A stretch of 64,000 bases of DNA from Micromonospora cabrerizensis (GCF_022230955.1 NZ_JAKKFI010000078.1:53540-117539); one strand, 5' to 3'. Positions 22,954-31,671 are shown, counted from the first letter of the stretch. The notes: a model not told the origin generated them from the sequence alone. Translations and numbers: made by a program.

Positions 22954-23916
22954 GCACTTCTTGTACTTCGCCCCGGACCCGCACCAGCAGGCGTCGTTGC
23001 GGCCGGGTGGCCAGGCCCTGAGGTCGGGCCCGGTGAGCGAGTCGGCGTACTCGTCCTGGGTTTCCTCGTCGGTGGGGTCGCTGCCCTCGCGTTCGGCGAA
23101 GGCCGCCAGCCCGGCGACGGACCCGACGGCCACGCCCAGGTCGGCGCCGCCCAGCCCGGAGGCGTCGGCGAGGGCGCGCTCGGTCTGGGCGCGGTGTTCG
23201 TCCCAGCTGGTGGGGTAGCTGCCGGCGAGGGCGGGCCAGCGCAGCAGCAGCGCGTCGAACTCCGCCTGCGGCCAGAACAGCAGCGTCGCGGGGCCATCGT
23301 CCAGCGCGTCGAGCGCGTGGTCGCTGGCGGCGCGTAGCCGGTCGGCGAGGTTGTCGTACTCGTCGTGCGGGAGGCCCATCTCCTCGCGCAGGGTGTGCCG
23401 CCGCTGGGTCAGGCCGTAGATCATGGCCGCGGCCTCGTCCTGGGCGTCCTCGGATTCGTGCTGCTGGTTGCGGGTCCGTTCCAGGATCGCGTCGAGCGCC
23501 CCGGTCAGCCATTCCAACGCCAGGTCGGTGTGGCCGGCGTCGGCCAGCTCATCGATCAGGTACGTGGCGTTGGGGTTGGTTTCCAGCAGCGGGCGCAGGG
23601 CGGTCAGTTCGGCCATGCCCTCGTCGGAGCGGCCGAGGCGCAGCAGCAGACCGCCGCGCACCGACCGCGCGTACGCGTCCTCGTCGGGTTGTTCGGCGAT
23701 GGCGCGGGTGGCCAGCGCGAGCGCGTCGGCCAGGTCGCCGGCCTGCTCGAGGATGTCCGCGGCGACCAGCAGGGCGTACGCGGTGTCGTCGGGGTCGGCG
23801 ACCCGTCCCTCGTCGACGGCGCCCACCAGCTCGGCGACCAGCGCGGCCGGGTCCGGGCTCTCGGGTCCCAGGGCGCCGATCTCCTCGATGCGGTCGGTGG
23901 TCAGCAGTTTGGACAT
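22930..23916 (-). CDS. TPR-like protein with C-terminal SEC-C zinc motif
   Basis: The 328-residue protein starts at ATG 23916 (MSKLLTTDRIEEIGALGPES). Residues 25-210 form helical pairs of TPR type (ADILEQAGDLADALALATRA, GGLLLRLGRSDEGMAEL). The last 25 residues are a SEC-C motif, GRNDACWCGSGAKYKKCC, the same zinc-binding tail found on SecA. SEC-C proteins of this kind are widespread and mostly uncharacterised; the zinc knuckle suggests binding to protein or nucleic acid. A ribosome or translocon role is speculation. Confidence 0.85.
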   Translation of the reverse strand: MSKLLTTDRIEEIGALGPESPDPAALVAELVGAVDEGRVADPDDTAYALLVAADILEQAGDLADALALATRAIAEQPDEDAYARSVRGGLLLRLGRSDEGMAELTALRPLLETNPNATYLIDELADAGHTDLALEWLTGALDAILERTRNQQHESEDAQDEAAAMIYGLTQRRHTLREEMGLPHDEYDNLADRLRAASDHALDALDDGPATLLFWPQAEFDALLLRWPALAGSYPTSWDEHRAQTERALADASGLGGADLGVAVGSVAGLAAFAEREGSDPTDEETQDEYADSLTGPDLRAWPPGRNDACWCGSGAKYKKCCLPRSRG

Positions 23917-24015
23917 GGGCGCATCCTGGAAGACGAATAGGCAGACGGGAAGCGGTCAGCGTACTCCTGGGGCCGACGGAAACCCCGAACCCGGACGCCC
24001 GCCGCCGCCCAAGCG

Positions 24016-24095
24016 CAAGATCCGCGTACTTTCGGTGAAAGTGCTGCCTGCCAACGCGTTGAGGCAGCACTTTCACCGAAGTTGCGCGGATCTTG
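24016..24095. repeat. 80-bp palindromic element, copy A
   Basis: Arms 24016-24049 and 24062-24095 (34 nt each) differ at three positions. The 12-nt centre contains CAACGCGTTG, itself a perfect palindrome, so almost the whole 80 bp is symmetric. The outer arm begins CAAGATCCGCG and the inner arm ends GTGCTGCCT. The same design recurs at 40192 and 60221. Confidence 0.85.
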
Positions 24096-24120
24096 GACCA
24101 CGGAGGGGCGGCGCGGCGGG

Positions 24121-25587
24121 TCAGCGGGTCGCGGGCATGGTGGCGAACTCGCCGGCTAGCTCCGACTCGACGATCGTCGTGGTGGACGGCCGGGGACCGG
24201 CCGCCTTCCGCCGGGCGGACGGGACGGCGAGGGCCGCGAGCGCGGCGGCCAGTGCGATGGCCGTGAGGACGAGAAACCCCATCGTGAAGCCGGCCTCCCG
24301 GGGCAGGCCGTTGGCCTGCGGGTTCGCGGTGATCACGCCGCTGACCACGGCGGCGCCGATCGCGCCTCCGATGGTACGGATGTTGGCGTTCATACCGGTC
24401 GCGACGCCGGTCTGGCTGGCGGGCACGCTGGCGACGATCAGGTTGGCCATCGACGCGAAGGCCAGGCCGATGCCGAGGCCGACCAGGCCACCGGCGATGG
24501 CGACCTCCCAGCGGGTGTCGTGCGCGGCGGCGAGCATCGCGGAGGCGGCCACGTTGAACGTGGCGCCGGTGGCGAGCTGCGCCTTGGCGCTGAAGACGGC
24601 CTGGAGCCGGCCGGCGACGATGCCGGCGACGAACATCGCGCTGACCATCGGCAGCATGAGCAGACCGGCCTGGCTGATGCTCGCGCCGAAGCCGTAGCCG
24701 GCGGCGGTCGGGGTCTGGAGGAACTGGGGGAGGAACGCGTACACGGAGAACATCGACGCGCCGTAGAGCAGGGCGACCAGGTTGGTGGTCCAGACGCCGG
24801 GCAGGCGCATCATCCGCATGTCGATCAGTGGGTTGGGCGACCGCACCTCGGCGACCAGCCAGCCGACCAGGAGCACCACGGCGAGGGCCAGCAGGCCGAG
24901 CACCCGGGGGCTGGTCCAGCCCCACGCCGCGCCCTGGCTGATCGGCAGCAGCAACGCGACCAGCCAGCCGGAGAGCAGCAGGGTCGCTCGCCAGTCGATG
25001 CGACCGGGGGTGCGGACCGGGGACTCGGGGACGAACAGGTGGGCGGCCACGGCGGTCAGCCCGACCACGACCATCGGGATCCAGAACAGCCAGCGGTAGT
25101 CCAGCGTGCTGACGATCGGGCCGGCCAGCACGATGCCCAGGCCACCGCCGACGGCGACGATCGCCGAGATGGCGGCCACGGCCGTGGAGACCCGCGCGGC
25201 GGGGAACTCGTCGCGGATGATGCCGAACGACAGCGGGAAGACGGCTCCACCGATGCCCTGCACGACGCGGGCGAGGATGAGGACGCCGATGTTCGGCGCG
25301 ATGGCGGCCAGCAGGCAGCCGAGGGCGAGCGCGGCGAGCGCGACGACCAGCATCCGCTCCTTGCCGACCATGTCGCCGACCCGCCCGAGGATCGGCGTGA
25401 AGATCGACGCTGAGAGCAGGTAGGCGGTCAGGACCCAGGTCACGGTGTTCTGGGAGGTGTGCAGATCGTGCTGGATGGTCGGCAGCACCGGGGTGATCAG
25501 CGACTGGAGCATCGCGAAGAACCCGGCACCGGCCGCGAGCACGGTGAAGGTGAGCCGACGCGAGCTGCGTCGGGAGGTCACTACCAC
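24121..25587 (-). CDS. MFS drug exporter (DHA2-like, EmrB/QacA type)
   Basis: GTG 25587 is chosen because AGGAG lies 9 nt upstream; the frame runs further up but loses homology. The 488-residue protein has 12-14 hydrophobic segments. Motif A appears as GRVGDMVGKERMLVV in the loop after helix 2, and ARVVQGIGGAVFPLSFGIIR is the motif C/B region typical of proton-coupled drug exporters. It diverges from a TetR gene, and three matching operators lie in between, so export is probably induced when the regulator binds a toxic ligand. Confidence 0.9.
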   Translation of the reverse strand: MVVTSRRSSRRLTFTVLAAGAGFFAMLQSLITPVLPTIQHDLHTSQNTVTWVLTAYLLSASIFTPILGRVGDMVGKERMLVVALAALALGCLLAAIAPNIGVLILARVVQGIGGAVFPLSFGIIRDEFPAARVSTAVAAISAIVAVGGGLGIVLAGPIVSTLDYRWLFWIPMVVVGLTAVAAHLFVPESPVRTPGRIDWRATLLLSGWLVALLLPISQGAAWGWTSPRVLGLLALAVVLLVGWLVAEVRSPNPLIDMRMMRLPGVWTTNLVALLYGASMFSVYAFLPQFLQTPTAAGYGFGASISQAGLLMLPMVSAMFVAGIVAGRLQAVFSAKAQLATGATFNVAASAMLAAAHDTRWEVAIAGGLVGLGIGLAFASMANLIVASVPASQTGVATGMNANIRTIGGAIGAAVVSGVITANPQANGLPREAGFTMGFLVLTAIALAAALAALAVPSARRKAAGPRPSTTTIVESELAGEFATMPATR

Positions 25588-25710
25588 GAGAGAAGACTCC
25601 TGATAACGGTACGGAAGGAGGTGTGTCACCCGTCGTCTGTGGCGGGCTGGCTGTCGGGTCCGGGCGATCGGGTGGCCAGGCGGATCGGGCGGGTCCCGAG
25701 GTAAGCTAAG

Positions 25711-25773
25711 CGGAGGCAGGCCTCCGGGATTCCGGAGGGGTGCCTCCACTAAGCTAGCGGAGGGTTGCCTCCG
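25711..25773. promoter_or_regulatory. Three tandem TetR-type operators CGGAGG-N4-CCTCCG
   Basis: The 16-bp dyads lie at 25711-25726 (spacer CAGG), 25733-25748 (spacer GGTG, last base A) and 25758-25773 (spacer GTTG). Starts are 22 and 25 bp apart. The motif TAAGCTA occurs twice, just left of the first and third sites, and could be the -10 elements. The position between divergent pump and regulator genes is the classical layout. Confidence 0.75.
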
Positions 25774-25802
25774 GTTGCAACCGAAACGGGGTGACGCACG
25801 TC

Positions 25803-26378
25803 ATGACCAGCGCGGGGCAGGCGCCCGAGGTATTCGCGCAACGCCCGAAGCGAGCGGACGCACGGCGTAACTACGACGCTCTGGTCGCCGCTGCGCGCGA
25901 CGCGTTCGCCGAGAACGGCGCTGCCGCCTCCCTGGAGGACGTGGCCCGGCGGGCCGGTGTGGGCATCGGCACGCTCTACCGCAACTTTCCCAGCCGGCGC
26001 CACCTCTTCGAGGCCGTGTACGTCGAGGAGGTCCGGGCGCTGAGCCGCTCTGCGGAGGACCTGGCCGAGCTGCCACCGTGGGACGCGCTCGTCGCCTGGT
26101 TGCACCGGTTCGTCGCGTACGTCGCCACCAAGCGGGCCCTCGCCGAGCAGTTGCTGCACGACTCGGAGATCTTCCGGAGCTGCCGGGCGGAGATCTACTC
26201 CGCCGGCGAGCCGCTGATGCGTCGTGCCCAGGTCGCCGGCGTGGTCCGTGACGACGTCGGCTTCGACGACGTGGTGCGACTGATCAGCGGCCTCACCATG
26301 GCCCAGTTCCCGTCGCCCGAGCAGCGCGACCGGGTGCTCGGCGTGGCCCTGGACGGGCTGCGCGCGCCCACCCGCTGA
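25803..26378 (+). CDS. TetR family transcriptional regulator
   Basis: ATG 25803 (MTSAGQAPEVFAQRPKRADA) is taken; GTG 25791, four codons earlier, is possible. The 191-residue protein has the TetR helix-turn-helix at about residues 20-60: AFAENGAAASLEDVARRAGV followed by GIGTLYRNFPSRRHLFEAVY. The ligand domain is typical of the SbtR-like C-terminal group. It most likely represses itself and the divergent MFS pump through the three CGGAGG dyads. Confidence 0.9.
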   Translation: MTSAGQAPEVFAQRPKRADARRNYDALVAAARDAFAENGAAASLEDVARRAGVGIGTLYRNFPSRRHLFEAVYVEEVRALSRSAEDLAELPPWDALVAWLHRFVAYVATKRALAEQLLHDSEIFRSCRAEIYSAGEPLMRRAQVAGVVRDDVGFDDVVRLISGLTMAQFPSPEQRDRVLGVALDGLRAPTR

Positions 26379-26385
26379 CCCGGCG

Positions 26386-27753
26386 TCACCGGTCGACCAG
26401 CAGCAGCCACTCGTCGTCGAGCTGTTCGACCACCGCGCCCGTCGGCCAGACGTGCTGGGGGCCGACCGCTGCCCGGGCCTGGTCGACCAGCGGCTGCCGG
26501 CCGAACTGCGCGCCGTCAAAGCTGGCGGAGCCGTGAAACCGGGCCCGGCCGAAGTTCGCGGCGTTGGTGAACCGGGTCTGCTCGAACAGCGCCTCGCTGC
26601 CGAACATCGTCCAGCGGAACAGGGCCATGTCCTCGAACCGCGCGGAGCGGAAATTGGCCGGCCCGCCGAAATCGGTGTGCTCCATCGACAGACCGCCGAA
26701 GAACTCGGCCTGCTGGAACGTGGCGCTGTCCTCGAATCGGGTGGCGTCGAAGCTGGTCGACTGGTCGAACGTCGACCGGCGAAATGACGTCGGGCCGGCG
26801 AACCTGGACCGCCGGCAGGACAGGCCGCGGACAAGTTCGGCCCCCGCGAAGGTCGCCACACCGGCGACGTGGGCGTCATCCAGCACGATCTCCGCGTCGG
26901 CCGCGAGGTCCTCGAAGGTCACGTCGTCGAAGGACGCCGCCCCGAGGGCGAGGCGCCCCCGCGCAGTCGCATCGGCGAAGCTGGTCGCGCCTGTGAACAC
27001 CGTTCCGGTGAAGTCCGCGTTCGTGAGCGTGCAGCCGCTGGCGTCGAAGTCGACCAGCCGGGCGCCGGACAGATCCAGCACGACCTTCGGCCAGTACGTG
27101 GCGTCGTCGTCCGCGCGCAGGTGGCGGGTCAGCACACGCTGCGCGGTGCGCCGGACCTCCGTCTCGCGCGGCTCGTCGTCGGGCGCCGGCATCCGCAGGT
27201 ACGCGCACAGCACCGCCGCGATCGTCGGGCGCTGCCCCGGATTGTCCTGACCGAGGCGCTCCAGGGCGTGCAGGCCGCCGAGGCGTACCGCCGCGCTGTC
27301 GTTGCCGAGCAGGTCGACGGCCCGGGTGTAGAGCTCGGTCAGCCGGCGTTCGGCGGCGTCGTGCTCGGCGGCCGTGGACTGCCGGTCCTGCTGGCGTTGC
27401 GCGGCCTCGGCCACCGACTCGGCGTGCGCCTGCACCCGGTCGCGGTGGGCCTGGTCCCGGGCGGCGACGCTCTCCTGGTGCCGCTGCGCGCGTTCGGTGA
27501 TCCACTGGCGGCGGGCGGCCAGGAGCAGGGCGAGCCCACCACCGGTGCCGGCGACCACGGTCAGGCCGGTGCGGATCGCGTCGATGCGCAGCGTGGCGCG
27601 GGTGTCCGGCTGGCTGGCCCGGTCGGCCTCGGTGAGCAGCAGGTCCAGCACCAGCCAGCCCAGGGCGGCGGCGAGCAGCAGACCGACCAGGACCAGCCAC
27701 CAGGGCATCACCCGTAGCTGGCGCTCGGCGGGTTCGTCGGCGGCCACGGCCAC
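26386..27753 (-). CDS. Pentapeptide-repeat protein with N-terminal membrane anchor
   Basis: The 455-residue protein starts at GTG 27753. Two membrane helices (about 15-40, VMPWWLVLVGLLLAAALGWL, and 62-82) are followed by a charged coiled coil (85-135), a short helical repeat (AVRLGGLHALERLGQDNPGQ), then a long pentapeptide region from about 225 to 430 rich in F-x-x-A-x-F steps (ADFTGTVFTGATSFADATA). Such quadrilateral helices may mimic DNA (as in gyrase-protecting proteins) or act as scaffolds. The membrane anchor makes a scaffold or sensor more likely. It is tail to tail with the TetR gene, 7 bp apart. Confidence 0.8.
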   Translation of the reverse strand: MAVAADEPAERQLRVMPWWLVLVGLLLAAALGWLVLDLLLTEADRASQPDTRATLRIDAIRTGLTVVAGTGGGLALLLAARRQWITERAQRHQESVAARDQAHRDRVQAHAESVAEAAQRQQDRQSTAAEHDAAERRLTELYTRAVDLLGNDSAAVRLGGLHALERLGQDNPGQRPTIAAVLCAYLRMPAPDDEPRETEVRRTAQRVLTRHLRADDDATYWPKVVLDLSGARLVDFDASGCTLTNADFTGTVFTGATSFADATARGRLALGAASFDDVTFEDLAADAEIVLDDAHVAGVATFAGAELVRGLSCRRSRFAGPTSFRRSTFDQSTSFDATRFEDSATFQQAEFFGGLSMEHTDFGGPANFRSARFEDMALFRWTMFGSEALFEQTRFTNAANFGRARFHGSASFDGAQFGRQPLVDQARAAVGPQHVWPTGAVVEQLDDEWLLLVDR

Positions 27754-27875
27754 AGCATGTCACTCACCGACCCGACCCGGGTGCGGGCGTCGGGTCACCG
27801 GTCCGATGTGGAGCGCTGCGATTTGCCGGTTTGCGCCCTCGCCGGGACAACGGGTTACCGGCGCGTAACAAGTCA

Positions 27876-27905
27876 TTGACGTTTCTGAATTGTTGCGGGC
27901 ATGAT
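27876..27905 (+). promoter_or_regulatory. Candidate promoter of the lipase gene
   Basis: TTGACG (27876-27881) and CATGAT (27900-27905) are 18 nt apart, in an AT-richer patch about 70 bp before the lipase start. The fit to the housekeeping sigma consensus is moderate. Confidence 0.35.
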
Positions 27906-27976
27906 CGTCGCACGGTCGACCGGACACCCCACCCACCTGCCCGGTACGCCGGGTGCCTCCCCCCGGAGGTGCAGCC

Positions 27977-28774
27977 ATGCTGCTCCGAAAGACCGCCCTC
28001 GTCGTGGCCCTCGTCGCCGCCGCCCTGTTCGCGTCCGGCGGCACGGCGACCGCAGCCGCCCCTGCCGATCCCACCCCGGCTCCCGTCACTCCCGAGGCCT
28101 TCGCCGCCGCCGCCGCGGCCAATCCGGTGATCGTGGTCGGAGGGCTCAGCGGCGTCGCCGTCGCGTACGAGCCGATGGCCGCCCGGCTGCGCGCCGACGG
28201 CTACCGCACCTTCATCTACCAGTTGCCCGGGCTGGGCCTCGGCGACATCCCCACCTCCGCCCGCGCGTTCGCCACGTACATCGACCAGGTGCGCGCCAGC
28301 ACCGGAGCGGCGACCGTGGACGTCGTGGCCCACTCCGAAGGCGGCCTGGTCAGCCGCTACTACCTCAAGCGGCTCGGCGGCACCGCCGCCATCGGTCGCT
28401 ACGTCAGCCTGGGCACCCCGCAGTACGGCACCTACGTCGCCAACATCGTGGCGTTCCTCGGCCTGGGCAGCTGCGCCGGCATCGTGGCCTGCCAGCAGAT
28501 GACCATCGGCTCGGCGTTCCTCGCCGACCTCAACGCCGGCGACGACACCCCCGGCGCGGTGCGTTACACCACCATCCGAACCCTCCAGGACGAGCTGGTC
28601 CGGCCGACCGGGAACGCCGTCGTCAACGACGGTGCGACCAACGTGCTGATCCAGACGTACTGCCCGCTGCGAGTGGTGGGACACCTCGGCCTGGTGCTCG
28701 ACGGCACGGCGTACACCATCGTGCGCGGCGCCCTGGTCGACGGCCCGGTACGACCCAACTGCCTCGCGCTCTGA
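27977..28774 (+). CDS. Secreted triacylglycerol lipase (alpha/beta hydrolase)
   Basis: ATG 27977 has GGAGG 7 nt upstream. The 265-residue protein begins with a signal peptide (MLLRKTALVVALVAAALFAS, cleavage near TATAAAP). The oxyanion region is NPVIVVGGLSG and the nucleophile elbow is VVAHSEGGL (Ser in G/A-x-S-x-G form, with Ala at the first place), as in actinobacterial secreted lipases. Asp and His are likely at NDGATN and VVGHLGL. Two cysteines in SCAGIVACQQ may form a disulfide. It is a single gene closed by the terminator at 28783. Confidence 0.88.
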   Translation: MLLRKTALVVALVAAALFASGGTATAAAPADPTPAPVTPEAFAAAAAANPVIVVGGLSGVAVAYEPMAARLRADGYRTFIYQLPGLGLGDIPTSARAFATYIDQVRASTGAATVDVVAHSEGGLVSRYYLKRLGGTAAIGRYVSLGTPQYGTYVANIVAFLGLGSCAGIVACQQMTIGSAFLADLNAGDDTPGAVRYTTIRTLQDELVRPTGNAVVNDGATNVLIQTYCPLRVVGHLGLVLDGTAYTIVRGALVDGPVRPNCLAL

Positions 28775-28782
28775 CCCGGTCC

Positions 28783-28813
28783 GTGGGGGTGGTCCCGGCG
28801 GGGCCACCCCCAC
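28783..28813 (+). terminator. Terminator after the lipase gene
   Basis: GTGGGGGTGG (28783-28792) pairs perfectly with CCACCCCCAC (28804-28813) around an 11-nt loop, starting 8 nt after the stop codon. Confidence 0.7.
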
Positions 28814-28947
28814 CGGCGCGCGACGGTGAGTGTCGGGTGGGCGACGGTGCGGCGAAACGGGATGGCAGACATCAGGTGTCCTCGATAGCCTGCCTCGGCC
28901 GTCCAAACACGACAGTAGACGCGACCTTTCCCCGAGGAGCAGCGCGC

Positions 28948-31191
28948 ATGACCGAGCCGCATCCCGTGCCGCCGGAGGGCACTCCGCCGACCGTGCCGCA
29001 GCTCGACGTCCGGGCCGCCGAGCCGCCGGCGGCCCACACGCCGCCGTCCACCGAGGGGTTCGCCGACCGGCCGCCGGGCTATCCCAGCGCGCTGGTCTGG
29101 CTGCGCGCCGGGATCCTGCGGGACTGGCGCGGTGTGCTCGGCGCCTTCTTCGCCACCTGGTTCTACCTGCCGGTCGCGCTGCTCCTGGCGTTCTGGGGCG
29201 GTCTCATCCTCGCGGTCACCGGGCTCTTCGCCGGCGGGTTGGGCACCGATGACCAGCTACCCCAGGTGCTGCGCGACGCGCCGCTGATCGGCCCCCTGCT
29301 GGAGGCGTTCCTGACCCGCTCCGGCGGCGTCCTCGGCGGCGTGGTCGGCTTCGTCGCCGGGTTCCTGGGCGGCTTCCTCGCCGTGCTGGTGGTGCCCTGG
29401 CTGGGCGCCGACGCCGGGCCGCTCACGGTGGCCACCGGTCTGGTCGGCACGGTCGTCGCGGCGGCGCTGATCGGGGTGCTCTACACGCTCTACCGGGTGT
29501 TGCTGGAACCGCGCCTGCTCGTGGTCTCCGGCGCCCGTCAGCCCAGCCGCCGCGAGAACGCGCGGCTGCGCCCGGTGCTGGACGAGTGCGCCCGACGGCT
29601 CGGCCTGCCCACCGTGCCGCGGCTGCTGATGGAGGACGACCCGGTCCTGAGCAACGCCCGCACGTACGCCCGGCACGTGGTGGTCACCACCGCCGTGCTG
29701 ACCGAACCGGACGACGAGATCGCCGCCCTGTTCAGCCACGAGCTGGTGCACTGGCGCACCGGGGACGAGATCACCAGCGCCTTCGTCCGTGGTGTCGGTC
29801 TGCCGCTGACCCTCGCGCACGCCCTGCCGGCCTGGTTGATGCGGACCTTCCCGCACCCGGGCACCAACTTCGTGGTCTTCCTGTTCTTCTGGCCGGTGCT
29901 GCTCACCATGCGGTACGTGGTGCTGCCGCTGCACGCCCGTGACGTCCGGGCGGCGGAGTACCGGGCCGACCTCGGCGCCGTGCTCACCGGGCACGTCGAC
30001 GGGATGCGGCGCGTGCTGGAGCGGCGGCTGTCCTTCGAGACCGGCCGCAGCGGCTGGGACGAGGCGGTCTGCGCCACCCACCCGCCGCACGAACTGCGAC
30101 TCGACGCGCTGGAGAGGGCGTCGGTGGCCGGTGCGTCCGTCGAGGCGGGCGAGCCCGCCGTCACCGCCGAGCGGCTGTTCGGCCACGCGGGCCCGGTCGG
30201 CACCCGCCGCACCTGGCTGCTGGTCGGTGCCCTGGCGCTGGCCGCGTGCGCCGGCACCGGCGGGCTCGGCGTGGTGCAGTGGGCGTTCTTCCGCCCCCAG
30301 TCGGCGGTCGACGGATACTTCTCCGCGCTCGCCGACCGCGACAGCGACGCCGCGCTCGGCTTCCTGACCGGTCAGAGCGACGTCACCGGCCAGAGTGGCG
30401 TCACCGACCAGAGCGGCGTCACCGACCGCAAGCTGCTCGCCCGACTGCTGCGCGGCGAGGGTTACCAACCACCGACCGACGTGAAGATCAGCTCAGTGGA
30501 CCGCGACGGTGACACCGCCACCGCCACGGTGGCCTACCGGCTGGCCGGCGCGGCGCAGACCTCCACGGTGAAGCTGCGTCGTGACGACGAGGCGACCGCC
30601 GGGTTCTTCCACGGCTGGCGGGTCGACGGTGGGCTGGCCGTGCTCAACACACCGATCGCCGGCCCCGGAGTGCGGCTCAACGGGGTGGAGCTGCCCGGCG
30701 CCGCCGAGGGCCCCGCGCTGATGCTGCTGCCCGGCACCTACACGGCGACCGGCCCGTCCAGCGCGCTCAGTGAGACGCCCGCCGAGACGGTGGTGGTCGG
30801 CCCCGCGCAGAACGCGGCGACCCTGCAACTGGCTCCGGTGCTCAAGCCCACGGCCGTCGAGGCCGTCGAGGCCCGGGTGCGCGCCTGGTTGGACGAGTGC
30901 GTCAAGCAGGCGGTCGCCGCGCCACCCGGCTGCCCGTTCCGCTACCCCAGCGGCTCCACCCAGAAGGTCACCTGGAAGATGCTGGAATACCCGAAAGTCG
31001 CCGTCGAACTGACCGGCCCGGCCAGCGCCCAGGTCGCCACGCCGTACGAGACGCAGGGCAGGGTGCAGGTCAGCGGCACCAACACCTACTTCGGCAGTGA
31101 CTCACCGTTCACGGAGGAGGACACGTTCACCGTCGCGGGTGTGGCCACCGCCGACGGGGACGCCGTCGCCTTCCGCCCCACCACCAACTGA
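28948..31191 (+). CDS. Membrane M48-family zinc metallopeptidase with extracytoplasmic C-terminal domain
   Basis: ATG 28948 has GAGGAG 8 nt upstream; the 747-residue product begins MTEPHPVPPEGTPP. A Pro-rich start precedes three or four membrane helices (about 62-185). The active site is LFSHELVHWRTGDEI (HExxH near 265), with a third ligand likely in RAAEYRADLGA near 335. Another helix follows (TWLLVGALALAACAGTGGL, about 421-445), then a 300-residue domain resembling DUF4878-like turnover domains (YFSALADRDSDAALGFLTGQ). A short Ser/Gly/Val repeat (SDVTGQSGVTDQSGVTD) lies at about 475-492. The EACC1-like gene follows after 15 nt, surely the same operon. Confidence 0.82.
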   Translation: MTEPHPVPPEGTPPTVPQLDVRAAEPPAAHTPPSTEGFADRPPGYPSALVWLRAGILRDWRGVLGAFFATWFYLPVALLLAFWGGLILAVTGLFAGGLGTDDQLPQVLRDAPLIGPLLEAFLTRSGGVLGGVVGFVAGFLGGFLAVLVVPWLGADAGPLTVATGLVGTVVAAALIGVLYTLYRVLLEPRLLVVSGARQPSRRENARLRPVLDECARRLGLPTVPRLLMEDDPVLSNARTYARHVVVTTAVLTEPDDEIAALFSHELVHWRTGDEITSAFVRGVGLPLTLAHALPAWLMRTFPHPGTNFVVFLFFWPVLLTMRYVVLPLHARDVRAAEYRADLGAVLTGHVDGMRRVLERRLSFETGRSGWDEAVCATHPPHELRLDALERASVAGASVEAGEPAVTAERLFGHAGPVGTRRTWLLVGALALAACAGTGGLGVVQWAFFRPQSAVDGYFSALADRDSDAALGFLTGQSDVTGQSGVTDQSGVTDRKLLARLLRGEGYQPPTDVKISSVDRDGDTATATVAYRLAGAAQTSTVKLRRDDEATAGFFHGWRVDGGLAVLNTPIAGPGVRLNGVELPGAAEGPALMLLPGTYTATGPSSALSETPAETVVVGPAQNAATLQLAPVLKPTAVEAVEARVRAWLDECVKQAVAAPPGCPFRYPSGSTQKVTWKMLEYPKVAVELTGPASAQVATPYETQGRVQVSGTNTYFGSDSPFTEEDTFTVAGVATADGDAVAFRPTTN

Positions 31192-31206
31192 CCGGAGAAA
31201 GAGACC

Positions 31207-31671
31207 GTGACCGACAGCTTCGCCGCGGCCCGGCTGCCCGTGCGGCTGACCATCAACCCCCGGCAGCGGCAGGCCCCGACGATCGATCTGCTGGCCTGGA
31301 TCCACCGCCAGCCGGAATACCGGCCGGTGGTCCGCCAGGCCGGCGGGGGCAGGGGCCGGCCGGGCTTCAGCGACGCGGTGATCATCGCGGTGCTGGCCCA
31401 GGGGCTGCTCCCGGGTCTGTTCAACCTGTTGCAGTCCTGGGTCGACCAGCAGCGCACCGAGGCCAGCATCCGGATCCAGACCGGAGACACCGAGGTGGAG
31501 CTACAGGTGAGCGGACGCACCGACTCGGCCCGTCTGCTGGCCCAGGCGACCGAGGCCCTGCGGGCCGCTCGTGAGCCCGGCGCGGACGCCGCCCTCAAGC
31601 CCGCTCCGGGCGCCGCCCGTGAGCCCGGCGCGGACGTTGCCCTCAAGCCCGGTCCGGACGCCGTCGACTGA
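31207..31671 (+). CDS. EACC1-like (effector-associated constant component) small protein
   Basis: GTG 31207 gives 154 residues. The pattern matches what is known of EACC1: an N-terminal beta hairpin (ARLPVRLTIN), a helix with LLAWIHRQPEYRPVV, a hydrophobic helix (AVIIAVLAQGLLPGLFNLLQ) followed by SWVDQQRTEA, then beta strands (SIRIQTGDTEVELQV). EACC1 proteins accompany effectors in actinobacterial conflict systems. Here the neighbour is the M48 peptidase 15 nt upstream. The C-terminus is a 48-bp direct repeat (31567-31614 and 31615-31662) encoding REPGADAALKPAPGAA twice with small changes. The assignment is by pattern and not certain. Confidence 0.55.
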   Translation: MTDSFAAARLPVRLTINPRQRQAPTIDLLAWIHRQPEYRPVVRQAGGGRGRPGFSDAVIIAVLAQGLLPGLFNLLQSWVDQQRTEASIRIQTGDTEVELQVSGRTDSARLLAQATEALRAAREPGADAALKPAPGAAREPGADVALKPGPDAVD

